Shown piece by piece: positions 51,886 through 61,199 of a stretch of DNA of 64,000 bases. Each line of letters opens with the position of its first letter. Within the stretch, counting starts at the first letter, position 1. This DNA is from Mycobacterium sp. MS1601 (GTDB lineage Bacteria; Actinomycetota; Actinomycetes; Mycobacteriales; Mycobacteriaceae), in contig NZ_CP019420.1 of assembly GCF_001984215.1 (NCBI RefSeq), positions 2,046,001 to 2,110,000 of the forward strand, in the 5' to 3' direction. The position numbers were made by a program, and so were the translations under genes. The notes under the pieces were generated by a model. The model saw nothing but the letters and a program-made list of their open reading frames with translations, had not been told where the DNA came from and did no database searches.

Positions 51886-53081
51886 CGCTCTCCGACATCG
51901 GCAGTGATATCGGCGATGGCCTGCACGTCACCGCTTCCCGTGGGAACCAGCAGGCGTTCCCCCGCAAAGAATTCGACGACCGGGTGCAGAACATCCAACA
52001 CGACATGGCAGCCCTAGGCCTCGACGTGCTGCTGGTCCACACACCCGAGAATATCTGTTATCTCACCGGATACGAGACCTCAGGCTACTTCGAGTACCAG
52101 GTGCTGGCGATACCGGCCTCCGGTGTGCCGCGCCTACTGGTGCGCAATGTCGAGCAGCTCAACGTCGACGAGTACACCTGGCACCAGGACGCCTTCGTCT
52201 GGCGTGACGGCACCGATTTCTTCGAGGCAACCGCGCGACTGGTCGATTTCCTGGGAGCACCCATACCGGCCCGCATCGGGCTGGAGAACCACTCCTGGTT
52301 CGTCACTGCCAGAGTCAGTGCCGAGCTGGCGGCGCGGTTGCGCGGTCGCGAGATCGTCGATGCGGGCAGGCTGGTGGAGAGACGCAGACTCGTGAAGAGT
52401 CCTGCCGAACAACTCTACGTCCGAGCTGCCGCCGCGATCGCCGACCGGACAATGGCCGCAGCCATCAAGGCGGCAGGCGCCGGTCGCAGCGAACTCGATG
52501 TCGCTGCAGCCGCCCACCACGAGTACATCCTGGCCGGGGGCGAGTACCCCGCGTTGCCGCATTACGTCTCGTCCGGAAAGCGCAGCGAAGTCGGTCACGC
52601 CACCTGGAGCGAGAAGGTGCTCGTCGCCGGGGAGACCCTCAAGATGGAGTTCCTCGGCGTGAAGCGGCGCTACCACGCCGGCCTGACCCGCGCCGTCCAC
52701 GTGGGCCCCGCGTCACCGGAGGTTCGCGCCGCCGCGGACATCGCCTTCGATCTGCAGCAGCAGGTCTTCGATGAGCTGAAGCCCGGTGCCACCACCGACG
52801 AAGTGACCAGGCACGCGCGTGAGCGCCAAGCAAAGGCACTCGGCCACAAGCCGATCAAGCTTCGACTCGGCTACTCCATGGGTATCGGCTTTCCCCCCAT
52901 CGCGGGCGAAGGACAGACCGCCGACTTCCGCGAGGGCTCCCCGTGGGTACTGGAGCCAGGCATGGTGTTCCACATGCTGTCGGTGGTGCGCATCGACTTG
53001 ACCTTCAGCGACACCGTGCTGATCACCGCTGACGGTTGCGAGCGCCTCACCCAGACGCCGCGAGAACTGACGGAGGTGTGA
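51882..53081 (+). CDS. M24-family (creatinase/ectoine-hydrolase-like) hydrolase lacking metal ligands
   Basis: A 399-residue pita-bread-fold protein. The N-terminal creatinase domain spans about residues 25-170 (MAALGLDVLLVHTPENICYLTGY). In true prolidases the second domain has D-x-G ... D-x-T-R. Here the same place reads KMEFLGVKRRYHAGLTRAV, with neither metal-binding aspartate. This is the pattern of metal-free creatinase and ectoine hydrolase rather than aminopeptidase P. It would hydrolyse a C-N bond in an amidine, cyclic amidine or urea-like group. Length equals ectoine hydrolase as I recall it. It overlaps both neighbours. Confidence 0.82.
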   Translation: MTLSDIGSDIGDGLHVTASRGNQQAFPRKEFDDRVQNIQHDMAALGLDVLLVHTPENICYLTGYETSGYFEYQVLAIPASGVPRLLVRNVEQLNVDEYTWHQDAFVWRDGTDFFEATARLVDFLGAPIPARIGLENHSWFVTARVSAELAARLRGREIVDAGRLVERRRLVKSPAEQLYVRAAAAIADRTMAAAIKAAGAGRSELDVAAAAHHEYILAGGEYPALPHYVSSGKRSEVGHATWSEKVLVAGETLKMEFLGVKRRYHAGLTRAVHVGPASPEVRAAADIAFDLQQQVFDELKPGATTDEVTRHARERQAKALGHKPIKLRLGYSMGIGFPPIAGEGQTADFREGSPWVLEPGMVFHMLSVVRIDLTFSDTVLITADGCERLTQTPRELTEV

Positions 53082-54136
53082 TGCACACCTTCACCGGGGA
53101 CAGCTACACCCGAGGACTACAACACGGAATTGCACTGGCACAGGCGATCACCCGACGAATTGACGAGTCACTGCCTTCCAGACTGGACAGCGCCGCGCGT
53201 GGTCACATCGCCCAACCATGGATCGACGCAACCGAGCAGCTCGATATCCAGTTACTCCAGGAGATGGCCGGGATCGCCGAGGGTTCGGGATCGTCCCTGG
53301 TCGATGTGGTGCTGCTGAACGCCTTTGAGGCCTTTGACTTGGCCGCCATGGTGGAGAAGGGGGGCTGCACCGCCATCGCCGTCACCGACCAGCGCGGCCA
53401 CACGGTGCTGGCTCAGAACTGGGATGCCAATCACCAACTCGGATCCAGTCTTTCGGTGCATCTCCATCGTGATCCGGTCGGCACGGACGTCGCAGTCCTT
53501 GCCTCGCCCGGCGGCCTCGGCTGGGTCGGCATGAACGAACATGGGCTCGGGTTGGTGAACAACGACCTGCTCGGCGGCCCCACCGCGTCCACGGCACCCA
53601 GTCAGGTGATCCGCCGCGCCGTTCTCAAGAACACGGACGCCACCGCGGCCGCGGCTGCCATGCGGGCCATCGCCCACCCCGCACTTCGCAGTTACCTGCT
53701 GGCCGACCGGTCCGGTGTCATCGAGGGCGTCGAGGTACTTCCGTACCAGGAACCGGCGACCATGGAGATTCCCGCCGCAGGAATAGCTCATGCCAATCAC
53801 GCCATTTCCACGCCTGCGCTGTACATCGAGGACAGGGCCGCTCAAGAACGGGTGTATCCGTCGTCGGCCCACCGCGCCGAACGCGCCACACTCCTGTTGG
53901 AGCAGACCCGCGGTAACAGCGACCAGAACACCCGCGCACGCCGCATTCTCGGGGACCACGACGGGTTGCCGCTGTCGATCTGCCGCCACAACTCGCCACT
54001 CGAATCCACCTGTACTGCAGCGTCGGTGATCTTCGACTGCACCGCCCTGCGTGCGGAGTTCTCACTCGGGCTCGCATGCACGCCAGGCACCAGTCACACC
54101 GTTGACTTCACAAGCCACGAACCCAGGAGTACCTGA
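53081..54136 (+). CDS. C45 peptidase/acyl-CoA:6-APA acyltransferase-like Ntn hydrolase
   Basis: A 351-residue protein. The expected autocatalytic Gly-Cys site is G95-C96 (KGGCTAIAVTD), making C96 the N-terminal nucleophile after cleavage, as in isopenicillin N acyltransferase. Following residues QNWDANHQLGSS and GLGWVGMNEHGLGLVNN fit the family. These enzymes cleave or form amide bonds. It could release an acyl group or cleave an amide in the imported compound. Start and stop overlap neighbours as TGATG. Confidence 0.83.
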   Translation: MHTFTGDSYTRGLQHGIALAQAITRRIDESLPSRLDSAARGHIAQPWIDATEQLDIQLLQEMAGIAEGSGSSLVDVVLLNAFEAFDLAAMVEKGGCTAIAVTDQRGHTVLAQNWDANHQLGSSLSVHLHRDPVGTDVAVLASPGGLGWVGMNEHGLGLVNNDLLGGPTASTAPSQVIRRAVLKNTDATAAAAAMRAIAHPALRSYLLADRSGVIEGVEVLPYQEPATMEIPAAGIAHANHAISTPALYIEDRAAQERVYPSSAHRAERATLLLEQTRGNSDQNTRARRILGDHDGLPLSICRHNSPLESTCTAASVIFDCTALRAEFSLGLACTPGTSHTVDFTSHEPRST

Positions 54137-55131
54137 TGCAGAAGTTCCTCAACGATCCCGACGAGTTCGTCGACGACGTGCTTCACGGCGTCCTCGCTGC
54201 CCATCCTCGGCATCTGACAAGCGGAACCGCGGCCCGTAGTGTCATCCGAGCCAACCCGCCCCGAGATCAGGTGCCCATCGTCACGGGCGGCGGCTCCGGG
54301 CACCTTCCGCTGTTCTTCGGTTACGTCGGCGACGGGTTGGTGACGGCGGCCGCGGTCGGCGGAGTGTTCAACTCCCCCAGCGCGGATCTCGTGCTGTCCT
54401 GCATCCGCGATGTCGACAACGGCTCGGGCGTCCTGCTGCTGTACGGCAACTACGGCGGTGACGTCATGAACTTCGACCTCGCCGCCGAACTTGCCGCGGC
54501 GGAGGGCATCCGGACAGTCACCATGTTGGCTGCCGACGACGTTGCCTCTGCCCCTCTCGCGGAACGTCATCGCCGACGCGGCGTGGCCGGCATCGCCCTT
54601 CTCTACAAACTGGCCGGCGCCGCCAGCGCACGGGGCGATTCGCTGGATACCATCTCCAGCCTGCTACAGCGCGCCACAGACCGTCTGGTGACCGTCGGAG
54701 TGGCCTTGTCTCCGTGCATCCTGCCTGCCGTGGGGCGTCCCACCTTCGAACTACCCGCCGGACAGATGGAAATCGGTGCCGGTCTGCACGGCGAGCCCGG
54801 CGTTCGACGCGAATCCCTCACGCAGGCATCTGTGATCGTCAATCAGGTGTTGGAGCTGCTGCTCAACGACAATGGTCCCGTTGCCGGTGACCGGGTGGCG
54901 CTTCTGGTCAACGGCCTCGGCTCGACACCGCTCGAGGAGTTGTATCTGATCTCCGGGATCTGCCACGACCAACTCCGCAAAGCCGGTATCGAGGTCGTCG
55001 TTCCCTTCGTCGGGAACTTCGCCACCAGCCTGGAGATGGGCGGCGCCTCGGTCTCTCTACTGCCGGTCGACGATGAGATGCAGACGCTGCTGGGTGCCCC
55101 GTGCCACGCACCGGTGATGACCCTGTGGTGA
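54136..55131 (+). CDS. dhaK: Dihydroxyacetone kinase-like DhaK subunit
   Basis: A 331-residue DhaK domain starting MQKFLNDPDEFVDDVLHGVLAAHP. It contains the glycine-rich VTGGGSGHLPLFFGYVG, which forms the substrate pocket, and H218 (GAGLHGEPGV), the histidine that binds dihydroxyacetone as a hemiaminal. It pairs with DhaL downstream. No DhaM or EI/HPr protein is nearby, so the phosphoryl donor may be ATP or a distant PTS protein. In this operon the substrate may be another hydroxyketone released from the imported compound. Confidence 0.87.
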   Translation: MQKFLNDPDEFVDDVLHGVLAAHPRHLTSGTAARSVIRANPPRDQVPIVTGGGSGHLPLFFGYVGDGLVTAAAVGGVFNSPSADLVLSCIRDVDNGSGVLLLYGNYGGDVMNFDLAAELAAAEGIRTVTMLAADDVASAPLAERHRRRGVAGIALLYKLAGAASARGDSLDTISSLLQRATDRLVTVGVALSPCILPAVGRPTFELPAGQMEIGAGLHGEPGVRRESLTQASVIVNQVLELLLNDNGPVAGDRVALLVNGLGSTPLEELYLISGICHDQLRKAGIEVVVPFVGNFATSLEMGGASVSLLPVDDEMQTLLGAPCHAPVMTLW

Positions 55132-55742
55132 CCGCGATGTGGGATCGTGTCCGTCAGCTGGCCGGCTACCTCGATGCGCACATCGACGAGCTCACCGCAT
55201 TGGATTCGGTGGCCGGTGACGGCGACCTCGGCCTCACCGCCAAGAAGGCGCTGCAGGCCGTTACCAGCAACGCCGACGTCATCGAAACTCAGGCTGTGAC
55301 AGAACAACTGACCAGGATTGGGCGGATTCTGGCAAGCGAGGTTCCCTCAACATCGGGAACGCTGGTCGCATTCGGCTTTCTCGGTGCCGGGAAAGCCGAC
55401 ATCTCGGATGGCCCGGACGCGCAGCACCTCGCTGACATCCTCACCGCGCTCGGGACGACTATCGCGACCCGGGGCAAGGCCGAACCAGGCGACAAGACCA
55501 TGCTGGACGCACTCATCCCCGCAGCCGACGCCGCACAGCGCTCAGCTGCAGACGGGTCCGACCTTGACAACGCACTGTCAGCCGCGGCCGAGGCCGCCGA
55601 GGCGGGTGCCGCAAACACGCCGGCGATGATTCCGAAGTTCGGCAGAGCCGCCTGGCTGGCCGATCGCTCTGCCGGCAACATCGATGCCGGCGCCCGTCTG
55701 GTCGCAGTGCTACTCCGGGGCTTGTGCGCGGATCGCAACTAG
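55128..55742 (+). CDS. dhaL: Dihydroxyacetone kinase-like DhaL (nucleotide-binding) subunit
   Basis: About 204 residues from GTG, which overlaps the dhaK stop as GTGA. The magnesium-binding aspartates are D26, D31 and D33 (LDSVAGDGDLG). The motif EPGDKTMLDALIPA and the C-terminal GRAAWLADRSAGNIDAGA are typical. It carries the nucleotide (ADP in PTS systems, ATP otherwise). It ends the eight-gene operon and its stop overlaps the stop of the convergent dctA gene. Confidence 0.87.
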   Translation: MTAMWDRVRQLAGYLDAHIDELTALDSVAGDGDLGLTAKKALQAVTSNADVIETQAVTEQLTRIGRILASEVPSTSGTLVAFGFLGAGKADISDGPDAQHLADILTALGTTIATRGKAEPGDKTMLDALIPAADAAQRSAADGSDLDNALSAAAEAAEAGAANTPAMIPKFGRAAWLADRSAGNIDAGARLVAVLLRGLCADRN

Positions 55743-57118
55743 CTCTTCTCCGAGCGGGACATAGCCGGTTCGCGGTCGGGGGAGTCGTCGACCATGGTCT
55801 GCTCGTCGAACGGGATCTCACCGTCGAGCACCTTGTGCATCCGGTCCTTGTCCACGGTGTCGGTCCACGACCCCACCAGCACGGTGGCCACGGCATTACC
55901 CGAGAAGTTGGTCAGCGCACGGGCTTCGGACATGAACCGGTCGATACCGACGATGAGGCCGATGCCGTCCAGCAGTTCCGGGCGGTGCGCCTGCAGGCCA
56001 CCGGCGAGAGTGGCCAATCCGGCGCCGCTGACCCCCGCCGCGCCCTTGGACGCGATGATCATGAACACCAGCAGCGAGAGTTGCTCACCGATGGTCAGCG
56101 GATCCCCGAGAGCATCGGCGATGAACAGCGACGCCATCGTCAGGTAGATCGCCGTGCCGTCCAGGTTGAACGAGTACCCGGTCGGGACGACGATGCCGAC
56201 CGTGGTGGGCTGCACACCGGCGTGCTCCATCTTGGCGATCAGGCGCGGCAGCGCCGACTCCGACGACGACGTCGCGACGATGAGCAGATACTCCCGGGCC
56301 AGGTAGCGAGCGAGCTTGAAGATCGACTGGCCGGCGATCAGCCGGATCAACACCCCGAGCACCCCGAACACGAACACCACACAGGTCAGATAGAACGCAC
56401 CCATCAGCACAGCCATCTGGATGACCGCCTGGAAGCCGGTGTCGCCCACCACTTTTGCAATGGCACCGAACGCCCCGATGGGCGCCAGCCACAGGATGCC
56501 GGCCAGGATGCGGAAGACCAGCTTCTGCACCAGGCCGATACCGCGCAGCAGCGGCTCACCCGCCCGGCCCATGGCCTGCACCGCAAAACCGACCAGCAAT
56601 GCCACGAACAACGTCTGCAACACATTGCCTTCGGTGAGCGAGCTCAGCAGCGACGTCGGGATGATTCCGGAGATGAACTCCATGGTCCCGCCTTCGCCTT
56701 CGGCCTCAGCGGCCAGTTCGGCTCCGGCGGCGGGATCGCCGGTGGCGTTCAACCCGTCACCGGGGTGGATGATGTTGCCCACCAGCAGGCCGATGGCCAG
56801 GGCGAAGGTGGACATCACCAGGAAGTACCCGAGCGCCAAGCCGCCGACCTTGCCGACGGACGCCGCTTTGCGCACCGACCCGATGCCGAGCACGATGGTG
56901 CAGAAGATGACCGGGCTGATCATCATCTTGATCAGGTCGACGAACAGGGTGCCCAGCACTCCCAGTGCAGCACCGGTGTCGGGCGCCACCAAGCCGACGA
57001 TGATGCCGGCGACGATAGCCACCAGCACCGCGATGTACAGCCAGTGCGTACGGTCCTTTTTGGTCTTCTGCTCGACCTCAGCCACCTTGGCCGTGTTCCC
57101 AGAAGTGGTGCGGCTCAC
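55739..57118 (-). CDS. dctA: C4-dicarboxylate:cation symporter DctA (second copy)
   Basis: A 459-residue DAACS transporter nearly superimposable on the copy at 33 kb, with the same ATSSSESALP, SFNLDGTAIY and DRFMSEARALTNFSGNAVA motifs and the same C-terminal FDEQTMVDD. It begins at GTG two bases after the egtE stop, with no promoter space, so it is probably transcribed from the ergothioneine operon. Together the two dctA genes form direct repeats around the accessory island. Confidence 0.9.
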   Translation of the reverse strand: MSRTTSGNTAKVAEVEQKTKKDRTHWLYIAVLVAIVAGIIVGLVAPDTGAALGVLGTLFVDLIKMMISPVIFCTIVLGIGSVRKAASVGKVGGLALGYFLVMSTFALAIGLLVGNIIHPGDGLNATGDPAAGAELAAEAEGEGGTMEFISGIIPTSLLSSLTEGNVLQTLFVALLVGFAVQAMGRAGEPLLRGIGLVQKLVFRILAGILWLAPIGAFGAIAKVVGDTGFQAVIQMAVLMGAFYLTCVVFVFGVLGVLIRLIAGQSIFKLARYLAREYLLIVATSSSESALPRLIAKMEHAGVQPTTVGIVVPTGYSFNLDGTAIYLTMASLFIADALGDPLTIGEQLSLLVFMIIASKGAAGVSGAGLATLAGGLQAHRPELLDGIGLIVGIDRFMSEARALTNFSGNAVATVLVGSWTDTVDKDRMHKVLDGEIPFDEQTMVDDSPDREPAMSRSEKS

Positions 57119-57120
57119 AC

Positions 57121-58242
57121 CTATACTTCGGCAGTGGCGTCCGTGAGCGCCGAGGCAAAGCCCTCCAGGTCCTCGGAAGTGACGTCGACGTGCGGCGATA
57201 CCCGTAACACCGGACCGGTCAATTCAAAGGGTGCGCGGGCCACTTCGGCAGCGGTGGTGACGATGCCACGATGCTCGATGAGCCACTGCCGCACAGTCGC
57301 GGGGTCGACACCGGGCGGCGGGCGCAGCGTGGTGATGGCGGTGGGTTCGTCGACGGGTTCGCTCACCTGCCAGCCGGCCACCCCATCCAACGCTGTACGC
57401 ACCGTCTTGCCGATCTGGGAGAGCCGGGCCCGCATCTGGTCGGGACCGGCGGCCAGATACTCACCAACTGCCAGAGAAAAGCCCACGCGAGCAGCGACGT
57501 TGGCCTCGACGTGGTCGAAGGATTCGAGCACCCCGACCGGCACGTCCCACGACGCCGGCGGCGTGCGCCGAACCAACCGGCGCGCAAGCCCAGGTTTGAC
57601 CGCCAGGAATCCGACACCCCGCGGGCCGGCCATCCACTTGCGCGACGACGAGTAGACCGCATCTGCGCCCACCGCACAGTCGATCTGCCCCAGTGCCTGC
57701 GCCGCGTCGAGCACGAGCGGGATACCCAGAGCGCGGCACGCCGCCGTCAGTTCTTCCACGGGTTGGGCCACGCCGCGGTGGCTCGCGACACCGGTCAGGT
57801 GCACCAGGCTCGGGGGCGCAGCGGTCAGCATGGTGGCAGCCGCCTCGACCACGACGCGTCCGTCGGCGTCCACCGGAAGGGCACGTACGTCAAAACCGTT
57901 GGCCGCCATGATGGCCAGATTGGGGCCGAACTCGCCGGGCACACACGCCAGGGTCCGCCGGCCTGGCCATACACCAAGCAACAGATCGAGCGCGTGATTG
58001 GAACCGGTGGTGAAGACCACGTCGTCGGCCGTCATCGCCGTCAACGCCGCGATGGCACTTCGGCCGGCGTCCAACACGGGTTCGGCCGCTACCGCGGCCA
58101 TGTAGCCACCCACCTCGGCTTCGTGGCGGGCGTGTTGCGCGACGGCTTCGATGACGGCGAAGCTCTGCCGCGAGCACGCCGCCGAATCCAGATGGATGCC
58201 AGCAGGTTCCGGTCGGGCTGCCCGCCACTGTTCCACGCTCAT
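57121..58242 (-). CDS. egtE: Ergothioneine biosynthesis PLP-dependent C-S lyase EgtE
   Basis: A 373-residue fold-type I PLP enzyme. The Schiff-base lysine lies in [13 protein letters not shown], with the cofactor aspartate in [12 protein letters not shown]. It removes pyruvate and ammonia from hercynylcysteine sulfoxide to give ergothioneine. Start overlaps the egtD stop (ATGA). As the last egt gene it is followed after two bases by dctA. Confidence 0.92.
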   Translation of the reverse strand: MSVEQWRAARPEPAGIHLDSAACSRQSFAVIEAVAQHARHEAEVGGYMAAVAAEPVLDAGRSAIAALTAMTADDVVFTTGSNHALDLLLGVWPGRRTLACVPGEFGPNLAIMAANGFDVRALPVDADGRVVVEAAATMLTAAPPSLVHLTGVASHRGVAQPVEELTAACRALGIPLVLDAAQALGQIDCAVGADAVYSSSRKWMAGPRGVGFLAVKPGLARRLVRRTPPASWDVPVGVLESFDHVEANVAARVGFSLAVGEYLAAGPDQMRARLSQIGKTVRTALDGVAGWQVSEPVDEPTAITTLRPPPGVDPATVRQWLIEHRGIVTTAAEVARAPFELTGPVLRVSPHVDVTSEDLEGFASALTDATAEV

Positions 58243-59216
58243 TTGACCGCCAGGGACAGTCCGAAGTCGCCCGGGGCATCGGTCCACCACTGGGTGAGCC
58301 GCAGTCCGGCAGAAGCCAACTCACGAGCCACTCCGTCGGCGCGGAACTTACACGACACCTCGGTCAGCATTTCCTCGCCGGGGTCGAAGTCCACCGTCAG
58401 ATCCACGTCTGCGATGCGCACGTGTTGTGCGGTGACAGCGCGCAACCACATTTCGATGCGTTCCTCGGCGGGGTTCCATTTGGCAACGTGCGCAAAGGCT
58501 TCGAGATCGAAGTCGGCGTGCAGTTCCCGGTTCACCACCGCCAGCACATTGCGGTTGAACGCCGCGGTAACCCCGGCGCTGTCGTCATACGCGCGGACCA
58601 GGCGACCTGGGTCCTTCACCAGGTCGGTACCCAGCAGCAGGGTGTCTCCGGCGTTCATCACGGCCGCCAGCGACGACAGGAACTGTGCCCGCGGCCCGGG
58701 TGTGAGGTTGCCGATGGTGGAGCCCAGGAATGCGAAAAGCCTTCTTCCACCTCCGGGAATCTCACCCAGGTGCTCCTCGAAATCGCCACACACGGCGTCG
58801 ATGTCCACCCCCGGGTACTCGGCTGCCAGTGCCGCACCTGCGGCCACCAGCACCGAGGAGTCCACGTCGAAGGGGATGAAGCGGCGTAACGCGCCGCGGT
58901 CCCGCATGGCGTCCAACAACATCCGGGTTTTCTCCGAGGTGCCGCTGCCGAGTTCCACCAGGGTGTCGGCGTCACTGGCGGCAGCGATCTCGGCTGCGCG
59001 ATCGGCCAGGATGGAGGCCTCGGCCCTGGTGGGGTAGTACTCGGGCAGCCGGGTGATCTGATCGAACAGATCGCTGCCCACGGCGTCGTAGAACCATTTG
59101 GGCGGAAGCGATTTGGGGTTGGCACTCAGGCCCGAGCGGACATCGTGGCGCAGGGCCTGGGCGGCGTGGTCAGCGGCCAGGTGGTTGGCGACCGATACCG
59201 TGGTGTGGCTTGTCAT
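58239..59216 (-). CDS. egtD: L-histidine N-alpha-methyltransferase EgtD
   Basis: A 325-residue SAM-dependent enzyme that makes hercynine from histidine by three methylations. Motif I is [14 protein letters not shown], the histidine-binding side has [13 protein letters not shown], and the conserved N in [12 protein letters not shown] is present. The C-terminal [10 protein letters not shown] holds the glutamate and serine that bind the imidazole. It is 12 bases after egtC. Confidence 0.94.
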   Translation of the reverse strand: MTSHTTVSVANHLAADHAAQALRHDVRSGLSANPKSLPPKWFYDAVGSDLFDQITRLPEYYPTRAEASILADRAAEIAAASDADTLVELGSGTSEKTRMLLDAMRDRGALRRFIPFDVDSSVLVAAGAALAAEYPGVDIDAVCGDFEEHLGEIPGGGRRLFAFLGSTIGNLTPGPRAQFLSSLAAVMNAGDTLLLGTDLVKDPGRLVRAYDDSAGVTAAFNRNVLAVVNRELHADFDLEAFAHVAKWNPAEERIEMWLRAVTAQHVRIADVDLTVDFDPGEEMLTEVSCKFRADGVARELASAGLRLTQWWTDAPGDFGLSLAVK

Positions 59217-59228
59217 GGATGTTCCCTT

Positions 59229-59909
59229 CTACAGCGCGGTGACGGTGACGGTGCCGTCTCGGACGTCGACGAGGTGGCAGTCCGGGATGTCCTCCCACTC
59301 CGGGTCGTCGTCGTAGGGTTCACTGGCCAGGACCACACCGTCTCGGCGACGCAGCACCGACAGAGTGTCACCCCACGTGGTGGCCAGCAGTCGAGAGCCG
59401 TTGGCAGCCAGGATGTTCAGCCGCGCGCTCGGATCAGCGGCACCCACCTCGGCGATCGTGGCCCCCAGCTGATCCAGCCCGTTGCGGAAGATCAGTGCCG
59501 CCAACAGCGCGCTGTCCACCACCGACTCGGCGCCCGGTGCAGCCGGCACGACGGACCGGTCCACCACCCCGTTGTGCGACAACAGCCAGTGCCCGTCGGT
59601 GAACGGCGCCGCGGCACTGACGTCGATGGGCATGCCGATGGTGGCCGACCGGACCGCGGCCACCACACATGAACTCGACAGTGCCGGGGCCACCGAGGCG
59701 AACGAGGCGTCACCCCACAGCGGGCAGGCCCCGCGCCAGCGTCGCGGCACCGCACCGTCAAAGAAGCCGACACCCCAGCCGTCGGCGTTCATGGTGCCGT
59801 GCTTCTGCCGCCGCGGCGCGTACGACTGCACCCGCAGGCCATGCGGTGGCTCCAGGATCAGGCTGGACACGGACACCGGCGTGCCGAGCCAGCCGAGATG
59901 ACGACACAT
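59229..59909 (-). CDS. egtC: Gamma-glutamyl hercynylcysteine sulfoxide hydrolase EgtC
   Basis: A 226-residue class II glutamine amidotransferase-like Ntn hydrolase. C2 after the initiator methionine (MCRHLGWLG) is the nucleophile; NADGWGVGFF and LLSHNGVVD form the active site. It removes glutamate from the EgtB product. The ATG directly follows the egtB stop without a gap. Confidence 0.93.
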   Translation of the reverse strand: MCRHLGWLGTPVSVSSLILEPPHGLRVQSYAPRRQKHGTMNADGWGVGFFDGAVPRRWRGACPLWGDASFASVAPALSSSCVVAAVRSATIGMPIDVSAAAPFTDGHWLLSHNGVVDRSVVPAAPGAESVVDSALLAALIFRNGLDQLGATIAEVGAADPSARLNILAANGSRLLATTWGDTLSVLRRRDGVVLASEPYDDDPEWEDIPDCHLVDVRDGTVTVTAL

Positions 59910-61199
59910 CTACAGGTCCCAGGCCAATCGGACACCAGAGAAGATCTGGCGCCGGATCGGGTGATCCCAGTTGCGGAAACTGGGGCGCAGGATGTCGGAG
60001 GCCACCGCCCATGAGCCGCCGCGGAGCACGCGGTAGTCCCCGTCAAAGAACGGCTCGCTGTAACGGTCGTAGATCATCGGTGTGAAACCCGGCCACGGCC
60101 GCAGCGGCGAGGTGGTCCACTCCCACACGTCACCCAGCATCTGCTCGGCGCCGTACGCCGACGCACCGCCGGGGTAGGCACCCACCGGTGCTGGGCGCAG
60201 CGACTCACCGCCCAGGTTGGCCAAACCGGCCGACGGCAGCGCCGATCCCCATGGGAAGCGGCGTCGACGGCCGACGGCGGGGTCCCACGCCGCCGCTTTC
60301 TCCCACTCGACTTCGGTGGGCAACCGGGCACCGGCCCACCGGGCGTACGCCTCGGCTTCGAAGAACGTGACGTGCTGGACGGGTTCGTCGTCGGGAACCG
60401 TCTCGACGTGCCCGAACCGGGTGCGGGTGCCCGGCAACTCTTCGCCGTTCCAGAACAGGGGCGCCACCAGATCCGACTGGGTGCGGTGCTCCCAGCCGCG
60501 GGACGACCACAACTCAGGGCGCCGGTAGCCGCCGTCGTCGATGAACGCGCGCCATTCGCCGTTGGTGACGGGCACCCGGCCGATCCGGAAGTTGGGAACG
60601 AACACGGTGTGTGCCGGCCGCTCGTTGTCCAGGGAGAACGGTTCGTCGGCGGTGTCGACACCCAGTACGAACTCGCCGGCAGGCACGTCGACGGACGTGC
60701 CCGCCAGACCGGGGCGACCCGGCGGCAGCGGCACCGCGGAGCTCAGCAGCGGAGTACCGACCCGCAGGCTCAGCGCCTGCAGCATGGTCTCGTTGTGCTG
60801 GTTCTCGTGGCTGATCACCAGGCCGAACCGGAAGGCGTCCTCGGCAGGGTCGGGTCCCAGGACGTCCAACGCATCCAGGGCCTTGGCACGCACGGTGTCG
60901 AGATACCGATGGGCCTGCACCGGCGACAGCAGCGGCAGGTCCACCCGGCTGGCGCGTGAGTGCACGAACGCGTCGTAGAGTCCCTCTACATTGGCGGGCA
61001 GCAGCCCGGGAACGTCGAGGCTGCCGTCGCGCAGCAGCCACAGCTCCTCCTGCTGGCCGATGTGCGCCAGATCCCACACCAACGGGCTCATCAGCGGGTG
61101 GTACTGGCGGCGCAGTTCGTCATCCTCGAAGGCCACCAGGGCGCGGGTGCGCTCACGGGCGCGGGTGAGGCCGTCGGCCAACAACTCTCGTGTGCTCAC
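59910..61199 (-). CDS. egtB: Hercynine oxygenase (sulfoxide synthase) EgtB
   Basis: A 429-residue iron enzyme joining hercynine to gamma-glutamylcysteine with oxygen. The N-terminal DinB-like domain supplies H46 (WDLAHIGQ) and H131/H135 ([10 protein letters not shown]) as iron ligands. The C-terminal FGE-sulfatase domain contains [26 protein letters not shown] and [19 protein letters not shown]. It starts at GTG overlapping the egtA stop. Confidence 0.94.
   Translation of the reverse strand: MSTRELLADGLTRARERTRALVAFEDDELRRQYHPLMSPLVWDLAHIGQQEELWLLRDGSLDVPGLLPANVEGLYDAFVHSRASRVDLPLLSPVQAHRYLDTVRAKALDALDVLGPDPAEDAFRFGLVISHENQHNETMLQALSLRVGTPLLSSAVPLPPGRPGLAGTSVDVPAGEFVLGVDTADEPFSLDNERPAHTVFVPNFRIGRVPVTNGEWRAFIDDGGYRRPELWSSRGWEHRTQSDLVAPLFWNGEELPGTRTRFGHVETVPDDEPVQHVTFFEAEAYARWAGARLPTEVEWEKAAAWDPAVGRRRRFPWGSALPSAGLANLGGESLRPAPVGAYPGGASAYGAEQMLGDVWEWTTSPLRPWPGFTPMIYDRYSEPFFDGDYRVLRGGSWAVASDILRPSFRNWDHPIRRQIFSGVRLAWDL

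Noticed and set aside
55724..57655. Very long open frame on the plus strand over dctA and egtE
   Set aside because: It is the antisense of two well-supported genes. Its Gln/His/Asp-rich composition comes from reversed GC-rich codons, and the same pattern appears opposite the other dctA at 32844-34424.
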